Shown: piece after piece, positions 19,816 through 28,740 of the stretch
Layout: every line of letters starts with the position of its first letter
Numbering within the stretch: the stretch's first letter is position 1
DNA from: JALEFZ01 sp039820545
GTDB taxonomy: Bacteria; Bacteroidota; Bacteroidia; J057
Length of the DNA stretch: 64,000 nucleotides
Assembly: GCA_039820545.1 (NCBI GenBank)
Contig: JBCBPW010000019.1
Span: 1-64,000, forward strand
Direction of reading: 5' to 3'
Translations under genes and position numbers: made by a program
Notes under the pieces: model-generated
The model's input: only the letters and a program-made list of their open reading frames with translations
What the model was told of the DNA's origin: nothing
Databases searched by the model: none

Positions 19816-19845
19816 TTTGATATTTTCTTATTCACCGTATATTTA
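19816..19845 (+). promoter_or_regulatory. Candidate promoter of the epimerase gene
   Basis: TTTG (19816-19819), an 18-bp spacer and TATATTTA (19838-19845) fit the Bacteroidota -33/-7 pattern with one mismatch in the -7 box. The predicted start would be about 30 nt upstream of the ATG at 19884. Confidence 0.5.
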
Positions 19846-19883
19846 GCAAGAGTAGAAAAACAACCCTTTTTAACCTGTTACAT

Positions 19884-20876
19884 ATGAAAATTCTGGTTAC
19901 TGGCGGTGCGGGTTTCATCGGATCCAACCTTACCGATTCACTTCTGTCACAAGGGCATGAGGTCCGTATTATTGACAACCTCTCCACGGGCCTTATTGAT
20001 AATATCCAGCACATGATAGAAAACCCCAATCTGAAGTTCATCAAAGGAGATGTGACAGATCGGGAGCTCATGGAAGAATCTATAGAATGGGCTGACCATA
20101 TCTATCATCTTGCAGCTCCTGTGGGTGTGAAGTACGTCATGGAAAATCCCGTGAAGACGGTTTTGGACAATATCCGTGGAGCGGATCTCATGTTAGAGTT
20201 GGTCAATAAGTTTAAGAAAAGGGTGCTGATTGCTTCTACATCCGAGATTTATGGCAAGAGCCTAGATCTCCTGGATGCCACAGGTACACGCAAGCTCAAA
20301 GAGACAGATTATCGCGTCGAAGGCTCCACACGCAATCACCGCTGGGCATATGCCAATACCAAGGCCATGGACGAGTTCCTGGCCTTTGCTTATCATAAAG
20401 AGTATGGGACCGAAGTCGTCATTTCTCGCTTCTTCAATACAGTCGGTCCTCGCCAGATTGGGAATTTCGGCATGGTGATCCCCAATTTTGTCAAGCGTGC
20501 GCTAGCAGGTGAAGATGTCCTCGTATTTGGTACAGGCGATCAGAAGCGTTCCTTCATGCATGTCAATGATGCTGTACGTGCGATCACAGGTCTGATGTTT
20601 ACAGGAAAAGGTATTGGAGAAGAGTTCAATGTAGGAAACCCCATTGAGATCACGATGAATGAGCTAGCCGAGAAGGTCGTGGAGAAAACTGGCAGTAAGT
20701 CTCGCGTCGTACACAAGTCGTATGAGGAAGTATATGGTAAGGGATATGAGGACATGGACCGCAGGACGGCAGATATTACAAAGCTGGAAATGACGCTTGA
20801 TTTCCAACTTGAGTATGATCTAGATGGCATCCTAGATGATGTCATTGCTTTTTATAGCAGCCAAGTCCTAGCCTAA
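19884..20876 (+). CDS. NAD-dependent nucleotide-sugar epimerase/dehydratase
   Basis: The 330-residue protein is an extended short-chain dehydrogenase. It has the NAD-binding start MKILVTGGAGFIGSNL, the acidic strand end IIDNLSTG, the HLAAPVGV segment, the active-site strand STSEIYG, and the catalytic YANTK (Tyr and Lys of the YxxxK pair). It then has the RFFNTVGPRQ and FGTGDQKRSFMHV segments that contact the sugar nucleotide. It is closest in appearance to the UDP-glucuronate decarboxylase / UDP-glucose 4-epimerase branch; the exact substrate cannot be decided by eye. It is cytosolic and no other sugar-nucleotide gene is adjacent. Confidence 0.9.
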   Translation: MKILVTGGAGFIGSNLTDSLLSQGHEVRIIDNLSTGLIDNIQHMIENPNLKFIKGDVTDRELMEESIEWADHIYHLAAPVGVKYVMENPVKTVLDNIRGADLMLELVNKFKKRVLIASTSEIYGKSLDLLDATGTRKLKETDYRVEGSTRNHRWAYANTKAMDEFLAFAYHKEYGTEVVISRFFNTVGPRQIGNFGMVIPNFVKRALAGEDVLVFGTGDQKRSFMHVNDAVRAITGLMFTGKGIGEEFNVGNPIEITMNELAEKVVEKTGSKSRVVHKSYEEVYGKGYEDMDRRTADITKLEMTLDFQLEYDLDGILDDVIAFYSSQVLA

Positions 20877-20902
20877 TAAGTTAATTTGGAGATAGATAAC
20901 TC

Positions 20903-20939
20903 AAAAACCCCTCGCAGTATAACTGTGGAGGGGTTTTTC
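20903..20939. terminator. Bidirectional terminator between the epimerase gene and surE
   Basis: AAAAACCCCTC pairs with GAGGGGTTTTT across a short loop containing CGCAGTATAACTGTG. A-tract and T-tract on either side let it stop both convergent genes. Confidence 0.85.
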
Positions 20940-20964
20940 TTGATAAGTAGTGCGAAGTAAGGCA

Positions 20965-21738
20965 CTATTTTTTCAATTGAAAATCCCACTGTGAAAAAGG
21001 GGCAATCTCCTGATGTGCCGTCAGGTCATGCATCATAGGTGAAATAGCGACATATCCCTCAGTCAAGGCATGAACATCGGTATCGGTTCCATTGTCCTGC
21101 AAGGCAAATTTTCCTGTCAGCCAATAGTATTTGCGGCCATGTGGATCTGTGCGCTCGTCAAACTCCTGCTCCCAGCGTCCCATAGCTTGACGCGCTACGC
21201 GAAATCCCTTGATCTCGGAGAGGGGAAGATCGGGAATGTTGACATTGAGTAACTGACCTGGGCGCATCTGATGCGTAGTGACTTGTTGCAAGATGGCGTG
21301 AACGACTGCCTTGGTCGTGCTCAAATCTGCACTGTGCTGGTAGTTGCCCAGTGAGAATCCAATTGCAGGAATCCCCTGAATCGCTCCTTCTCTTGCTGCG
21401 GATAATGTGCCTGAATAGATGCTACTGACTGAGGAGTTGTAGCCGTGATTGACCCCTGAGAGAATCAAATCGGGATCCTGATCCATAATGACGCCTGTGG
21501 CAAGCTTTACGCAATCAGCTGGTGTACCAGAGACGGCATATCCCTTCATATCAAAAGGCATGTCCTCTTCATAAATCCTCAAAGGTTTACCCACTGAGAT
21601 GGCGTGTCCCATCCCACTTTGGGCGCTATCAGGTGCTACGATGGTCACATCACCAAACGCTCTTGCCACTTCGACCAAAGCCAAAATGCCTGGTGCGTGA
21701 ATCCCATCATCATTAGAAACGAGTATAGAAAGTGCCAT
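20965..21738 (-). CDS. surE: 5'/3'-nucleotidase SurE
   Basis: SurE is a metal-dependent phosphatase acting on nucleoside monophosphates. The 257-residue protein has the invariant N-terminal metal motif LVSNDDGIHAPG (Asp10, Asp11), then APDSAQSGMGHAIS, the GTPADCVKLA segment and the SGVNHGYNSS loop, all diagnostic. Its size is normal. The gene is convergent with the epimerase gene and separated from it by a shared terminator. In its upstream region lies one copy of a 38-bp block (21814-21851) that is also found before the VanZ-like gene. Confidence 0.96.
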   Translation of the reverse strand: MALSILVSNDDGIHAPGILALVEVARAFGDVTIVAPDSAQSGMGHAISVGKPLRIYEEDMPFDMKGYAVSGTPADCVKLATGVIMDQDPDLILSGVNHGYNSSVSSIYSGTLSAAREGAIQGIPAIGFSLGNYQHSADLSTTKAVVHAILQQVTTHQMRPGQLLNVNIPDLPLSEIKGFRVARQAMGRWEQEFDERTDPHGRKYYWLTGKFALQDNGTDTDVHALTEGYVAISPMMHDLTAHQEIAPFSQWDFQLKK

Positions 21739-21771
21739 AAGTTCAAATGTTCGATTGCTTTAAGACCAAAA

Positions 21772-21851
21772 TTGGGACAATCAAAATGGATAAAGCCTAG
21801 GTTCTGAAAGCGTAAACTTTTAGCAGATTTGAAGTTCCAAATATGGTCTTA
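21772..21851 (-). repeat. Upstream block shared with the VanZ-like gene (copy 1)
   Basis: The region contains a 16-nt block TTGGGACAATCAAAAT (21772-21787) and a 38-nt block (21814-21851) that match 26066-26081 and 26097-26134 in the same order and orientation; the 38-nt blocks differ at only 3 positions. The longer block includes the near-palindrome ATTTGAAGTTCCAAAT. Both copies sit just upstream of a minus-strand start codon (here surE). Confidence 0.7.
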
Positions 21852-21899
21852 GATAAGTGTGTCAAAAGTCTAAAGGGCTATTTTTTCCTTAAAAGAATA

Positions 21900-22613
21900 C
21901 TAATCTGATAATCCGTCTCGAGTAGAAATCAAATGTAAAACAAGCTTTGGAATGCCCGTACTTGCTTTTTCTGTGATAAAGTTCAGGCGGTCCTCCTGTA
22001 TAGAAGACATATGAAAACTCGGTCTGTGTGGATCGACGACGTATATGGGCGCAGAAGTGGGCGCAAGCTCTACAAGTGAACTGGCAGGATAGACCGCCAA
22101 AGAAGTTCCTACAATGATGACAAGGTCAGCTGTCTCCACGATTTCTGCGGCGGTGTACATCATCGGCACCATCTCCCCAAACCACACGACATGTGGCCGT
22201 AGTTGAGAACCATCTGGAGCGAGATCGCCAAGCTGGATATCTTGCTCATAGGGGACGATACAGTCTGCGGAGGCGACACTTCGTGCTTTTCTGATTTCCC
22301 CATGTAGATGGAGGACGTTTTGGCTACCCGCTCGCTCATGTAAATCGTCTACGTTTTGGGTGATGATGTGTACTTCAAAAGCCGTTTCCAACTCTACAAG
22401 TGCCTTATGCGCAGGATTGGGATCTGCGGCGAGCACTCTTTTTCGTATGTCATTGTAAAAGGCTAGTACGCGCTCGGGATTGCGCCCAAATCCTTCTGGA
22501 GTAGCGACATCCTCGATGCTGTACCCTTCCCATAATCCCCCTGTATCCCTAAAAGTCTGGAGCCCACTCTCCGCGCTGATGCCTGAACCTGAGAGGACAA
22601 CAATTCGTTTCAT
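21900..22613 (-). CDS. NAD-dependent protein deacylase, sirtuin (Sir2 family)
   Basis: The start at 22613 gives 237 residues opening with the NAD motif VVLSGSGISAESGLQTFRD; an in-frame ATG at 22715 would add 34 residues with no family resemblance. Catalytic His104 lies in LHLHGE, preceded by TQNVDDLHERAG, and the late motifs HVVWFGE and VGTSLAVYPAS are present. The four zinc cysteines of most sirtuins are absent, which is common in the SIRT5-like group of Bacteroidota. The family's acyl-specificity pair YxxR reads Tyr53-Asn-Asp-Ile56, with Arg one position later. It removes acyl groups from lysine while consuming NAD; targets are unknown. Confidence 0.93.
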   Translation of the reverse strand: MKRIVVLSGSGISAESGLQTFRDTGGLWEGYSIEDVATPEGFGRNPERVLAFYNDIRKRVLAADPNPAHKALVELETAFEVHIITQNVDDLHERAGSQNVLHLHGEIRKARSVASADCIVPYEQDIQLGDLAPDGSQLRPHVVWFGEMVPMMYTAAEIVETADLVIIVGTSLAVYPASSLVELAPTSAPIYVVDPHRPSFHMSSIQEDRLNFITEKASTGIPKLVLHLISTRDGLSD

Positions 22614-22785
22614 GCCTTCTTGATTTTTCACCCGAAAGATAGAGAAAATAATCCGTCTCCAAAGCCTGTATACAAAGGGATTGTAGGGCCAAACTGCGCA
22701 ACGTAGCCCCTTCAACGTTTTTTATCTATAACGTATTTTAGGTTAGGTTTAGAGAGAATGTATGAATAATGAAAATAATCGTACT

Positions 22786-23256
22786 ATGAAACATATATTT
22801 CCCCTCATTTTCCTCCTCGTCGTTTGTACTGCCTGCGTCAATGTAGAGGAAAGAATCATCAGCGAAGAATCCGCATGGAGAGTTTCGCGCATGGTCTACG
22901 AATACACAGAAGTATTTGATGTGGTAGAAAGCCTGGATACGATTCAGGTCGGCAATATGTTCTTTTATGAAGATGGAACAGGACTATGGGATAATGGTCT
23001 GTTGAGAGTCAAGCAAGATACCGTGTTGGGAGATCCCTTTGAATGGACATATGATGGCGATGCTTCGGAGACGACGATGAGGTTTGATTTTCCTCAACCC
23101 CTATTTGGAAATAGGCAGACCTATACCTTCCGTATCATTGAGTCTTCGTCTGACCTACAAGTTTGGCGTTCGTCTACTTCCCAGAAGGTATACAGTACGT
23201 TGCGGAGGGATTCTATCGATACGAAATCTGTCTTTCAGCTTCAGCTGGGTAAGTAG
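22786..23256 (+). CDS. Small lipoprotein of unknown function
   Basis: From the ATG at 22786 the protein has 156 residues and begins with a lipoprotein signal MKHIFPLIFLLVVCTAC, so Cys17 is the likely acylated residue; an ATG eight codons upstream (22762) is possible. The mature part has regular beta-strand-like alternation, similar to small lipocalin-like or DUF-type lipoproteins of Bacteroidota, but I recognise no family. It is divergent from the sirtuin gene. Confidence 0.72.
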   Translation: MKHIFPLIFLLVVCTACVNVEERIISEESAWRVSRMVYEYTEVFDVVESLDTIQVGNMFFYEDGTGLWDNGLLRVKQDTVLGDPFEWTYDGDASETTMRFDFPQPLFGNRQTYTFRIIESSSDLQVWRSSTSQKVYSTLRRDSIDTKSVFQLQLGK

Positions 23257-23282
23257 AATTTATATTCTCTCCCACCCAACTG

Positions 23283-23490
23283 GCATTCTTCAGTTTGTAG
23301 CTGAAGCTTGGGATAGCTTGCATCAAAAGTTTAGATCTGTTCCTGATTTTCAGGATAAAGAATGGCGACTGCACCCATGTGTAGCCGCCATTTATTACGA
23401 TATAACTTGAGTATAAGTGGACCACTGCCTCCTCTCAGATTGGATCTGGAGCCTATATGTAGTTTCAGTTACAAACTGAAGGTAGCCAGT
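23283..23490. repeat. REP-like inverted-repeat element
   Basis: The intergenic region between two convergent genes holds three hairpins. CTTCAG-tttgtag-CTGAAG lies near 23288-23306, AATGGCG...CGCCATT near 23361-23393, and TTCAGTT-aca-AACTGAA near 23464-23480. The outer two are inverted copies of each other (CTTCAGTTTGTARCTGAA). This makes a symmetrical, non-coding element of about 200 bp, as expected for a REP/BIME-type repeat. Confidence 0.5.
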
Positions 23491-23498
23491 TTTAATAT

Positions 23499-25157
23499 TT
23501 ACTCAATGATCACTTTGCGCGTGAGTACATCCTGACCTGCGACCACTTGTAGGAAGTAGATGCCTGCCTGCGCAACCTGTACTTGCTGCTTACCTTCCTT
23601 CATCGTGCCCATGTCAAACTGCTGTACTCTACGACCTTGTAGATCGATGAGGTTAAACTGTACCGTTTGAGGCTGATTCAGAGAAAGGACAATCTCGAAA
23701 GTTCCTTTGGCAGGGTTGGGAGCGATACTCAAATCTGTCACAAACAAAAGGTTTTTGTCGATAGAGACAGTTCCTCCATCCACTGTGAATGAAGCAGAAA
23801 TGGTACATCCATTGGCGTCTTCTATGGTGACGGTATACGTACCAGGCGCGAGGTCTCCGATACTGTCAGTCGTAGCCATGGTCATGTTGTCCCACTCAAA
23901 AGTATAAGGAGGCAATCCACCCGCAACTTCTACTTCTGCTGTACCGTCATTGAGTCCTTGTTCAGTCTCAGCCGTGCCAGAGATTGTAACAGCCAGTGAG
24001 TCTGGTTCAGTAATCGTGAAGTCAAAGGTCTCACTACATCCTGCATCATCTGTTACCGTCGCTTGATACTGTCCTGCCGCCAGATTGTCCGCAGTAGCTG
24101 TGGTCTGTACAGGCGTGGTATTCCACGAGTAGGCATAGGCTCCTACTCCTCCTGTAGCTGAGACAGTGGCATTGCCCGTTGCATCTCCAGCACATAAGAC
24201 AGCTGCCTGTCCACCTGAGCTAAGGACAAGATCATCTGGTGCTGAAACGGTATATTCTTGCACAGTCACACAGCCTACATTGTCCGTTACGGTCAGCGTG
24301 TACTGCCCTGCAGCGAGGCTATCTACATCTTGTGTCATAGCACCATTTGACCAAGAGTAGGTAAGTGGAGCTGTACCTCCTGAGACATTGGGATTGACAA
24401 ATCCGAGTGCGTCTGCGGCACAGCCAGCCCAGCCGAGTACGGAAGCCGCTGAGTCTATCGTGGCACCCCCACCCTGTGATGTGACCACTGCATCAAAGTC
24501 ATTGGCACAACCGTTACTATCCGTTACTGTCACTGTGTAAGCACCTGCTGCCAAGCCACTAGCTGTAGCTGTCGTCTGTCCATCACTCCAGAGATATGTG
24601 TAGGGTGGTGTACCTGCGGTTACATTAACAGTAGCTGTTCCATCTGTCAAGCCACAGTTGGCAGCTGTGATAGAGGTGGTACCTTCTACCCCAGGAAGTA
24701 CAGTCACGACAAGTGTATCTTCTAGCAGGAATGGCAAAGTGACAGGAAATGTACCACCTACTTTTGCAAAGAAAGTGACATTGAGGTCCAATAAAAATGT
24801 ACCCGTATCAGCCGCTGTACCAGATATATTTATACAACTTGAGGCCCCCCCAGGTAAGTTACATGAGGTAGGGTTACATGAAAATGAAAGACCTGTCGGT
24901 AGACCGATGATACCATTTAAGGCAATACTATCAATGTCCACAAGGCCAAACCCTGCCAGTAGCGTATCCGCTGGAATGACAAACGTAATGGTTTGATCGT
25001 AAGGACTCCCTTCGCAGATAGTAGGCAAAGTGGATGGATAGATTCCTGTAGCTGAAAAGCTCGTATCAGGTGTGCAGCTTTGTGCCTGTACCTGTTGGAA
25101 CATGCTCATCATGCTGATGATAGCTCCACAAATAAAGAGTGAAAGTAACTTTTTCAT
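23499..25157 (-). CDS. Secreted SprB-repeat protein with T9SS sorting domain
   Basis: The 552-residue protein has a signal peptide ending FQQVQAQ. A unique N-terminal domain (about residues 27-150) carries CTPDTSFSATGIYP and a CxxISGT motif. Four SprB/PKD-like repeats follow, each with TYxWSNG or YxWDN, LAAGxYTxTVTDxxGC and a trailing strand. It ends in a type A sorting domain (PNPAKGTFEIVLSL, AGIYFLQVVAG, RKVIIE). It should be exported by Sec, then T9SS, and carried on the cell surface. SprB repeats occur in gliding adhesins, though this protein is far smaller than SprB itself. The N-terminal domain is shared with the protein at 56100-56897. Confidence 0.88.
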   Translation of the reverse strand: MKKLLSLFICGAIISMMSMFQQVQAQSCTPDTSFSATGIYPSTLPTICEGSPYDQTITFVIPADTLLAGFGLVDIDSIALNGIIGLPTGLSFSCNPTSCNLPGGASSCINISGTAADTGTFLLDLNVTFFAKVGGTFPVTLPFLLEDTLVVTVLPGVEGTTSITAANCGLTDGTATVNVTAGTPPYTYLWSDGQTTATASGLAAGAYTVTVTDSNGCANDFDAVVTSQGGGATIDSAASVLGWAGCAADALGFVNPNVSGGTAPLTYSWSNGAMTQDVDSLAAGQYTLTVTDNVGCVTVQEYTVSAPDDLVLSSGGQAAVLCAGDATGNATVSATGGVGAYAYSWNTTPVQTTATADNLAAGQYQATVTDDAGCSETFDFTITEPDSLAVTISGTAETEQGLNDGTAEVEVAGGLPPYTFEWDNMTMATTDSIGDLAPGTYTVTIEDANGCTISASFTVDGGTVSIDKNLLFVTDLSIAPNPAKGTFEIVLSLNQPQTVQFNLIDLQGRRVQQFDMGTMKEGKQQVQVAQAGIYFLQVVAGQDVLTRKVIIE

Positions 25158-25637
25158 ATAAGTTGAGGATTAATTGGATTGGTAAAGTCGTGTTTGCATT
25201 ATTAAAGCGATGGCCTGCCAGATGTGCTACAACCTATGATTGGTTTTTCTTCTTTCTTAAAAGATAATGTTCTAAGTGATAAAATTTTTTTTCAATTGAT
25301 TCCATTTACCTAAAAGGAGACGTAAAGAAATCAATCAATGTTGGGGTGGTCGAAGATACGGACAAGCGATCAAAAAAGTATATCATGAATATGTGGAAAA
25401 ATCTGTTGCTTTGGCGTTATGTATGGTCTAAGTCTTTGGGCTAAAGACGGATGAACCCTATCGAAAGTTGTTTATCCATAACTCTGTCTATAACAATTTA
25501 AGTGCTTATTCCCCTCGTATTTCTAAAATTTTTCAAGGGTAGCTAGAGGGTTTCGTATAAAGTCAAGTATTGATAGGATATATCAATAAGTATACCCAAA
25601 CATCCACCGCAGCGCGTGCAGAGATCATATATGCAGC
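25158..25637. other. Intergenic region without a recognisable gene
   Basis: These 480 bp lie between the VanZ-like and SprB-repeat genes, both on the minus strand. The DNA is AT-rich with homopolymer tracts (for example the T run near 25285). I see no ORF, tRNA, terminator with a good stem or promoter pair. Confidence 0.3.
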
Positions 25638-26063
25638 CTATGACTGTTGCTTAAACAACTGTGGGTAGAGTACCTGCGCCAAACGCCCAGCAAGTACGAT
25701 TCCTAGGAAGTCTGCCACCCAATCTTGAAAAGAAAGATTACGCGTAGGCACAAATCCTTGACTCAGTTCTTCTAAAGTGACGACGATCAATACCAAGGTT
25801 GTCCCAAGTAATACTTCTCTTCCCCAAACAGTAAAAGTTCGGAGCTTAAAGGAGAGGTTGACGAGGAGGGAAAGAATACCCATAAGAAAAAAGTGTCCCA
25901 TTTTATCTCCTAGCGGAATTCTATGGACCATATCTAAGACAGCGGTGCCTCTGCCCGTATCTACGATCCAGATAATAGAGATAATGAGGATAAGGAAAGT
26001 GATTGTGATTCCGCGTATCATGTGCTGAAAAATAAATATGAAAGAAAATTTTTTGAAGACCAT
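25638..26063 (-). CDS. VanZ-like membrane protein
   Basis: The 141-residue protein has four predicted transmembrane helices and the VanZ-like pattern: GDKMGHFFLMGILSLLVN in the second helix region and EELSQGFVPTRNLSFQDWVAD with GIVLA at the end. VanZ-like proteins are small inner-membrane proteins of poorly defined function, named after a teicoplanin resistance accessory protein. An internal ATG at 26021 (MIRGITITF) would give a more usual N-terminus. Just upstream is the second copy of the block also found before surE. Confidence 0.85.
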   Translation of the reverse strand: MVFKKFSFIFIFQHMIRGITITFLILIISIIWIVDTGRGTAVLDMVHRIPLGDKMGHFFLMGILSLLVNLSFKLRTFTVWGREVLLGTTLVLIVVTLEELSQGFVPTRNLSFQDWVADFLGIVLAGRLAQVLYPQLFKQQS

Positions 26064-26065
26064 GT

Positions 26066-26134
26066 TTGGGACAATGAAAATCTAGCTAAAAAGTACAAAC
26101 TTTTCGCAGATTTGAAGTTCCAAATATGGCCTAA
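26066..26134 (-). repeat. Upstream block shared with surE (copy 2)
   Basis: TTGGGACAATGAAAAT (26066-26081) and the 38-nt block 26097-26134 repeat the arrangement at 21772-21851. The spacing between the two blocks is 15 bp here and 26 bp there. The block ends about 35 bp before the VanZ-like start codon. Confidence 0.7.
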
Positions 26135-26335
26135 AATAATCCTTAAGGATGGGCAAATAGGAAGTAGGGGTTCGACGGTTATTTTTGGGGGTTAAACAAC
26201 CTAGTGGGGGAATAGAAAAAGGGGCAAAGCGATTGTAGCCTTACCCCGTTAATAGTTTGGTTCACATATCTCGATAACGGGAGCTTGTTTGAAAAGGCTG
26301 CCACCTGTAGTAAATATTTTTACCTTGATTCCATT

Positions 26336-27307
26336 TTAACCCAGCAGGTTGATTCGCTCTTTTAATGTAGTTTCCTCATTATCAGTATCAAATAAAGGTG
26401 TGAATATCTGGAGTTGGTTGAGCAGATTTTCTAAGAAAACTTTGTATTGGGGAGACCAGGGCTGTAACGGTTTGTGCTCAAAGCTCGTGAGGAACTTAGC
26501 CCAGCGTGTGACGATCGCCTGCGTATCCACGTCCATTCTACTTTTCGTGAAGTGCTGCCAGATATAAGATTCGGCTTGAGTAGACGGGTGGAGCATATCT
26601 TCCTTATAGAAACGATAATCGCGTAAATCATCCATCATTACCTCATAGGACGGATAATAATGGATATTTTCGTACTTCGTGGTCAGTTGGTGACAAAATA
26701 CTCTCAATAATGACTTACTGACCATATTTTCGGGTATCCCATCTTTGATGTGACGAATGGGACTTACGGTCAATAAGATATGAATATTGGGAGGAAGTTG
26801 AGGATAAAGTTGTTCCCAAGCAGCAGTCATTTCGTTGAGGTCTAGAAGGTATTTTTCGAAGGTAGCTTTGGGATATTTGTGGCAATTATTGACGATTTGG
26901 TTGCGTTCGAGATGGCGGTAGACATGAGCTGTGCCCAGGGTGAGGATAAGCCATTGCATATGATCGATCTGCTTAGAGAGGGACTCCTGAGCATGTGACG
27001 CTTGGTCTCTCACATGCATAGGGTCTGGGTGTACAAACTGACTGTGGAGGTCAAAACTGTGCCAGTAATTACCATGTGGGGCTTGATCCCAAGTGACGGC
27101 AATAGTGCCAAGTCCGATCTCTAGCATACGGAAAAGAGAGAGGGGGTTGTAGGCGATACCCAAAGGATTATGTAAAACGTCAAACTTATGTCGAGCCAAC
27201 TGGTTTCCTATCATATCTGCAAAGCAGGACCCTAACGTCAGGATCTTATCTGTGTGAGAAATAAAAGGAGACTGTAGAATGGGGAATAAAGGTGTCCGAA
27301 GGTTCAT
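26336..27307 (-). CDS. GSCFA domain protein
   Basis: The family is named for the motif GSCFA, seen here in ILTLGSCFADMIGNQL near the N-terminus. It belongs to the SGNH/GDSL hydrolase-like superfamily, and the Ser of GSCFA is the likely nucleophile. LTLGTAHVYRH, TVSPIRHIKDG and a late DMLHPS (the Asp-x-x-His pair) complete the pattern, so an esterase role is plausible, with unknown substrate. I take the ATG at 27307 (323 residues) because the 46 residues encoded upstream to 27445 look non-homologous. There is no signal peptide. It is divergent from the secreted protein at 27577. Confidence 0.88.
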   Translation of the reverse strand: MNLRTPLFPILQSPFISHTDKILTLGSCFADMIGNQLARHKFDVLHNPLGIAYNPLSLFRMLEIGLGTIAVTWDQAPHGNYWHSFDLHSQFVHPDPMHVRDQASHAQESLSKQIDHMQWLILTLGTAHVYRHLERNQIVNNCHKYPKATFEKYLLDLNEMTAAWEQLYPQLPPNIHILLTVSPIRHIKDGIPENMVSKSLLRVFCHQLTTKYENIHYYPSYEVMMDDLRDYRFYKEDMLHPSTQAESYIWQHFTKSRMDVDTQAIVTRWAKFLTSFEHKPLQPWSPQYKVFLENLLNQLQIFTPLFDTDNEETTLKERINLLG

Positions 27308-27576
27308 GATGAGGAAAATATCCAATTCAAAATGGGAAACACATAAGCTCCATTTCGAAGAAAAGTTTTGATCTGAGTCTAGGGGAAAAACACAGGTTAC
27401 TCTTCGTCTATGCTTAAAGGAAGAATAATTTTTATCCGCATGCAACGATTGGGAACGGGAAACTCATCTCACTATATGAGAAATAACATCTGGGTAAGTA
27501 TAAATCCACCCTTAACTTGCCTGAGTCAACTGCGTATGCATTTTAGAAGGGTAGTTTTTATTTTATATTTGACTGT

Positions 27577-28242
27577 ATGAAGCATCTCCTATTACTCATC
27601 GGACTGGCATTTTTGCTTCCCACTTTTGGCCTGGGACAAGATCCATTCATTATCCAGGTCTCAGGGCTGATTGTGGACGCCGAATCACTGGATTCTATCC
27701 CTTATGCACGTATCCAGGTCAACCATACCCGTAGAGGAGCATTGGCCAATGAGGATGGATTTTATAGTATACCAGTCGGATTGGGAGATACGCTATACTT
27801 CAATCACTTGGGGTATCGGGAGGGACGTCTGATCATCCGGGACTACATGAGAGAGTACCAAGGCGACGATCCCAACTATATTTATGTAGTGAATTATCTC
27901 TATGGAGATACTGTGACCCTCAAGGAAGTCGTCATTTTTCCTTATGATACTCCTGAAGAGATCCGAACCGCAGTCGTCAATATGGACATATTGGAGGATT
28001 CGCCTGAAGCCAGAGCAAGAGAAAATCTAGATCCCCAGACACTGGACGCCATCATGGCTTCCTTACCGAGAGACGGCAATGAACGACTCATGGTCGCCCG
28101 ACAGCGATATTATAATTATTACGAAACAAAAAGCCTCTTACCTACGGCAAGTATAGACCCTATCGCTGCCGTTCGCTTGCTCCAATACGTAGTAGGGAAA
28201 GCAAAAAGGCAAAAGAATAAGGACTTGAATTACTGGGAATAG
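27577..28242 (+). CDS. Secreted carboxypeptidase-regulatory-like domain protein
   Basis: The 221-residue protein has a signal peptide (MKHLLLLIGLAFLLPTFGLG) and then a CarboxypepD_reg-like beta-sandwich (residues about 25-110): VSGLIVDAESLDSIPYARIQV, GALANEDGFYSIPV and DTLYFNHLGYREG. This domain also forms the N-terminus of TonB receptors. Here it stands alone with a C-terminal helical tail rich in Arg and Tyr, a common small periplasmic protein type in Bacteroidota. It has no sorting tail, so it probably stays in the periplasm. Function unknown. Confidence 0.82.
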   Translation: MKHLLLLIGLAFLLPTFGLGQDPFIIQVSGLIVDAESLDSIPYARIQVNHTRRGALANEDGFYSIPVGLGDTLYFNHLGYREGRLIIRDYMREYQGDDPNYIYVVNYLYGDTVTLKEVVIFPYDTPEEIRTAVVNMDILEDSPEARARENLDPQTLDAIMASLPRDGNERLMVARQRYYNYYETKSLLPTASIDPIAAVRLLQYVVGKAKRQKNKDLNYWE

Positions 28243-28339
28243 ACACAAAGCCTTCCTCGTCATGGGATTTCTAACCTATTGCTGCAAAATCCGTAGATTT
28301 GTAGCCCAATAGGTTTACTACATCCATAATCCAAATAAG

Positions 28340-28720
28340 ATGACACAGGAGATTTTCCCCATGATATTGGAATCTGTCCAAAACGATATAGCCTTGATCG
28401 GCAAAGATTTGAAGGTAATTGCGCAGAAAGTCATTGAAGAAGGAATCTCAGAATACCCCGTTTTCATCGCAGCGCAAGATTTTGTGGACATAGGCAAGCA
28501 GATCTTTGATCGCGATTCAGTCCAGCTCAACTGGTTCTTCTACGTGTCGATACTCGAAGACTTCACAAGGAGAGAGATCGTCAAAGGAGATCGCATCAAA
28601 GACTTTCAAAAGACTTTTGGTGATCCGATGGAACGCGCCTGTGTATTTGTGATCCACGAAGGAGCAGGACAGTTTGTATTTGTGCCCTACGATATCGAAA
28701 GTGCAGAAGTACAGCAATAG
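28340..28720 (+). CDS. Conserved-type small cytoplasmic protein
   Basis: This 126-residue protein has no signal peptide or membrane segment and mixed alpha/beta composition. It starts MTQEIFPMILESVQND and ends with strands FVIHEGAGQFVFVPY. It looks like a well-formed globular protein and is followed by a good terminator, but I do not recognise a functional family. It lies about 100 bp after the CarboxypepD-like gene on the same strand and may share its transcript. Confidence 0.75.
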   Translation: MTQEIFPMILESVQNDIALIGKDLKVIAQKVIEEGISEYPVFIAAQDFVDIGKQIFDRDSVQLNWFFYVSILEDFTRREIVKGDRIKDFQKTFGDPMERACVFVIHEGAGQFVFVPYDIESAEVQQ

Positions 28721-28740
28721 GAAAAGAATTTTTGGTTAAA

